This document shows, in pieces, positions 33,183-35,772 of a stretch of DNA of 35,772 nucleotides. Origin of the DNA: Actinomadura montaniterrae (GTDB lineage: Bacteria > Actinomycetota > Actinomycetes > Streptosporangiales > Streptosporangiaceae); the NCBI RefSeq assembly GCF_008923365.1, contig NZ_WBMR01000088.1:1-35772 (forward strand), written 5' to 3'. The notes beneath the pieces were generated by a model, which was not told the DNA's origin, ran no database searches, and saw only the letters and a program-made list of their open reading frames with translations. The position numbers and the translations under genes were made by a program. Position 1 is the stretch's first letter; each line of letters begins with the position of its first letter.

Positions 33183-33200
33183 ACCAAACAGTTGTTAGAA
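33183..33200. promoter_or_regulatory. KstR2-type operator upstream of fadE30
   Basis: On the minus strand it reads TTCTAACAACTGTTTGGT, identical to the site at 1941-1958 except for one central base. It ends three bases from the fadE30 GTG, so bound repressor would cover the transcription start. Its first six bases are the last Phe codon and the TAA stop of the glycosyltransferase gene. Confidence 0.75.
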
Positions 33201-34499
33201 AGAATCGGCCTCCAGGGCCGGCTCCACCTCGCCCGCCCGCACGGCGGGCTGCCCGAGCCCCGGCGCGGGCACCGCGGACCGGTCCCCTGCGGCGCGTTCC
33301 CGCACCGCCGGGAGATCGCGGTGCAGCAGGTCGAACAGCCGGTCCCAGCGGGCCAGCACCGTCTCCGGCTGGAAGCGCTGCACCGACGCGCGAGCTTCGG
33401 CGCCGAGCTGGCAGCACAGCTCCTGGTCCTCGATCAGGCGTTCCAGCGCCTCGGCGAACGCGGCCGTGTCCCCCGGCCGCACGAGCAGCCCGCCCGTCTC
33501 CTCGCCCCGCTCGCCGAGCAGCATCCGCACGCCCGGCGCGCAGTCGAACGCCACCGTCGGCAGCCCGTACGCCATCGCCTCCATCACCGACATCGGCACC
33601 CCCTCCGCGCGGGACGGCAGCGCGAACACCGACGCCTCGACCATCGCCTCCTCGACGTCGGCAACGACGCCCCGGAACTCGACCGACCCTGTCAGCCCTG
33701 CGGCGGCCGCCTGCTCGCGCAGCGCCTCCTCGTCAGGCCCGGTGCCGTAGACGTGCAGCCGCCACTCCGGATGCCGCCCGTGTACCCGCTCCCACGCCTC
33801 CAGCAGCAGGTCCACGCCCTTCTCGTAGGACAGGCGGCCCACGCAGGCGACCGCGGGCAGGTTGAGCGTCGGATAGACGGCCGGGGTGACGTGCAGCGCG
33901 TTCGGGATGTGGTCGGCGTTCGTCATGCCGTCCCTCGCCCACGCGTCCGCGTCCTCCGGCGTCAGCGTGAGGAACCGGTCGACGTGCGCGAAGTGCCGCT
34001 TCACCCGCTGGTACCGGGTCGACTTGCGGCTCGCCTTGTACGACTCGTGGCTCATGCCGATCACCCGCAGCCCCGAGGTGCCGGCCCGCCGGACCCACTC
34101 CATCGCCCACACCTGCGGCACGATCACCACGGCGCCCGGACGGGCCGCCGCGAACATCCGGGTCAGGCGGGCGGCGCCGCGCCGCTGCACGGCCGACCGC
34201 CACACGTCGCGCCCGCGCGCCGCCGCGTTCACCCGGTCCCGCAGCCGCTCGGGCCGCCACTCCAGCACCGGCGGGCGCCACGTGTCGTGCAGGACCTCCA
34301 CCCTGTACGAGCCGTCGCGGCCGTGGTGGTGCCGGTCCGGCCCGCGGACGATCCCGACGAGCGTGACGCGGTCGCCCCGCTCTGCCAGCATCCGCGCCAT
34401 GTGGTGCGCCCAGCGCTGCAGGCCCCCCATCTCGTCGACGTTGTTGCAGACGATGAAGACGTCGCGCGGTGCGTGCTCAGCGGTTCCGGTGGGAACCAT
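33195..34499 (-). CDS. Family 4 glycosyltransferase
   Basis: A 434-residue GT-B enzyme. EMGGLQRWAHHMA near 23-35 is the N-terminal acceptor-side glycine loop. VGRLSYEKGVDLLLEAW (220-236) starts the C-terminal Rossmann domain, and Glu299/Glu307 in EGVPMSVME form the E-x7-E motif that binds the nucleotide sugar. The retained acceptor cannot be named; with the glycerophosphotransferase encoded just upstream it may decorate a teichoic-acid-like or other wall polymer. The ATG at 34499 follows AAAGGAG and overlaps the previous gene by 23 bases. The last 30 residues are a Pro/Ala-rich tail. Its stop lies in the fadE30 operator. Confidence 0.86.
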   Translation of the reverse strand: MVPTGTAEHAPRDVFIVCNNVDEMGGLQRWAHHMARMLAERGDRVTLVGIVRGPDRHHHGRDGSYRVEVLHDTWRPPVLEWRPERLRDRVNAAARGRDVWRSAVQRRGAARLTRMFAAARPGAVVIVPQVWAMEWVRRAGTSGLRVIGMSHESYKASRKSTRYQRVKRHFAHVDRFLTLTPEDADAWARDGMTNADHIPNALHVTPAVYPTLNLPAVACVGRLSYEKGVDLLLEAWERVHGRHPEWRLHVYGTGPDEEALREQAAAAGLTGSVEFRGVVADVEEAMVEASVFALPSRAEGVPMSVMEAMAYGLPTVAFDCAPGVRMLLGERGEETGGLLVRPGDTAAFAEALERLIEDQELCCQLGAEARASVQRFQPETVLARWDRLFDLLHRDLPAVRERAAGDRSAVPAPGLGQPAVRAGEVEPALEADSF

Positions 34500-35772
34500 G
34501 GGCGCTCCTTTCTCCGAAGTAACGGTCCACGACGGTGCGCGCGGCGGTGCCGCGGTCGTGCTCCCCGAACCGCGCGGCGAACGCGCGGCGCCGCGCCGCG
34601 TGCGCGGACCCGGCGGCGTCCAGGTCCGCGAGCGCGGCGACCAGCTCGTCCTCGGTCCGGGTGACCGGGCCGGGCGCGTGCTCCTCAAGGTCGAAGTAGC
34701 CGGTGTCGTGCTCGCCGCCGGCCGGCAGGTGCAGCACGATCGGCCGGTCCAGCAGCGCGAAGTCGAACATGATCGACGAGTGGTCGGTGACGAGCGCGTC
34801 GGCGAGCAGGAGCAGCAGGGTCGCGTCCGCGACGTCCCCGACGTCCCGCATCGCCCGCGCCGCCGACGGCGGCAGGTTCGCGCGGCACAGGTAGTGCGGG
34901 CGGACGAGCAGGACGATCTCGTCCCCAAGGTCGCGGGCGAACCGCGCCGGGTCCACGGGCGGTTCCATCAGCTTCACCGGCCTGCCCTTCGGCCCCGTCT
35001 TGAAGGTCGGCGCGTAGAGGACGGCGCGGCGCCCGTCGTCCAGCCGGAGCGAGCGGCGCAGGGCGGCGACCTCGGCGGCCAGTTCCGGGTCCCCGTCCAC
35101 GCCGTTGACCAGCGGGTCGTTGCGCGGGTACCCGGCGGGCAGCAGCTCCGACCGGACCCCGAGCCCCTTGGCGAGGGTGTCCACGTCGTGCCCGGAGCGG
35201 ATGAGGAAGCAGTCGAAGCGGTCCACCATCCGCGCGAGCCTGGTCCGTTCGGACGCGGGCCCGCTCTTCATCGGCGGCTGGTCGAGCCCCATCAGCTTGT
35301 ACGCCGACCCGTGCCAGGTCTGGATGTAGGTGGTCTCGGGGCGCTTGCGCAGCCCCTCCGGATAGCCCTGGTTGTCGATCCAGAACTCGGCCCGCGCGAG
35401 CGCGAGGTGGTAGCGCCACGAGCCCCGCTTCACCAGCTTCGCGTCGGACGGGAAGCCCTTCGCCGACGACGCGTACGACCACACCGCCTCGACCGGGCGG
35501 TCCGAGCGGCGCAGCTCGCGGTAGATGTACTTCGGGTTGTCGGAGTAGTGCAGGCCGAGATGGCTCTCGAACACCGCGAGGCCCTTGCGGACCGGAAGCC
35601 GGATCAGGACCCGGTTGAACACCGCGGCCTTCGTCCTGCCGGACGCCAGCGTGCGGCGCATGGAGCGCTCCAGCCGCCGCGCGCGCCGCCAGCCCGTCCG
35701 CGCCGGCGCGCTCCCCGCGACCCGGGCGACCGCGGTGGCCGCGCGCCGGGTCCGCGGGTCGGCGGTCGCGAG
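34477..35772 (-). CDS. CDP-glycerol glycerophosphotransferase (TagF-like), start outside window
   Basis: The protein has the TagF/TagB GT-B fold. Counted from an internal ATG at 35661, it shows QTWHG (114-118), YAPTFK, RPHY and VTDHSSIMFDF, the motifs that bind CDP-glycerol. It polymerises or transfers glycerol phosphate onto wall teichoic acid or a related polymer at the membrane. From 35661 the frame remains open to the window edge for 37 more codons with plausible basic protein sequence, so the true start is probably beyond 35772 and the gene is partial here. It overlaps the glycosyltransferase gene, indicating one envelope-polymer operon. Confidence 0.85.
   Translation of the reverse strand, partial: LATADPRTRRAATAVARVAGSAPARTGWRRARRLERSMRRTLASGRTKAAVFNRVLIRLPVRKGLAVFESHLGLHYSDNPKYIYRELRRSDRPVEAVWSYASSAKGFPSDAKLVKRGSWRYHLALARAEFWIDNQGYPEGLRKRPETTYIQTWHGSAYKLMGLDQPPMKSGPASERTRLARMVDRFDCFLIRSGHDVDTLAKGLGVRSELLPAGYPRNDPLVNGVDGDPELAAEVAALRRSLRLDDGRRAVLYAPTFKTGPKGRPVKLMEPPVDPARFARDLGDEIVLLVRPHYLCRANLPPSAARAMRDVGDVADATLLLLLADALVTDHSSIMFDFALLDRPIVLHLPAGGEHDTGYFDLEEHAPGPVTRTEDELVAALADLDAAGSAHAARRRAFAARFGEHDRGTAARTVVDRYFGERSAHGSHRNR

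Overview
The window is very GC-rich DNA (well over two thirds G+C by eye). It has GTG starts, ATGA/GTGA/TGATG stop-start overlaps, several probably leaderless genes and dense open frames on both strands, which points to a high-GC actinomycete. The gene set (two actinomycete-type glycerol kinases with a GylR-like IclR regulator, a KstR2-type steroid regulon, an MmyB-like XRE regulator, a TagF-like glycerophosphotransferase) would fit a non-mycobacterial filamentous actinomycete such as Actinomadura and relatives. The genus is inference. I found 35 credible protein genes plus one small leader ORF, and no tRNA, rRNA, IS element or CRISPR array.

Layout. (1) 235-5364: the left half of a KstR2-type steroid C/D-ring (HIP) degradation locus, with two SDR genes divergent from echA20-ipdA-ipdB-ipdC. 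(2) 5365-7396: a TetR regulator divergent from a peroxiredoxin-like protein and a methyltransferase, with a double operator between them. (3) 7400-10373: quinone oxidoreductase, aldo/keto reductase and an MmyB-like regulator. (4) 10455-14037: a Met/His-rich membrane protein, then a lipoprotein-permease-ATPase importer of the siderophore/heme/B12 class. (5) 14072-19461: an acyl-CoA module of unknown substrate (class III CoA-transferase, two acyl-CoA dehydrogenases, a PaaG-like crotonase, a GntR regulator). (6) 19474-26241: a glycerol regulon with two glycerol kinases, GylR-like regulator, GlpF and GlpD. (7) 26238-29345: a hot-dog hydratase, an SDR behind a MerR-type promoter and an Old Yellow Enzyme relative. 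(8) 29411-33179: the right half of the HIP locus, fadE30-ipdF-kstR2-fadA6. (9) 33195-35772: a GT4 glycosyltransferase and a CDP-glycerol glycerophosphotransferase that runs off the window.

How it works together. In Mycobacterium tuberculosis the orthologues of blocks 1 and 8 are neighbours (Rv3548c-Rv3553 and Rv3556c-Rv3560c) and are repressed by KstR2. Here they lie about 24 kb apart. Both halves nevertheless carry almost the same 18-bp site (TTCTAACAAMTGTTTGGT), one in the divergent SDR/echA20 promoter and one just upstream of fadE30. I read these as KstR2 operators with a half-site unlike the mycobacterial one. Together the genes cover FadE30/IpdF/IpdC side-chain and ring preparation, EchA20 opening of ring D, IpdAB opening of ring C and FadA6 thiolysis. 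fadD3 and fadE31-33 are not in the window.

The glycerol block also shows a clear regulatory logic: two 17-bp palindromes (core CGACAWTGTCGGC) lie between iclR and glpF, one over the predicted iclR promoter and one upstream of the glpF promoter.
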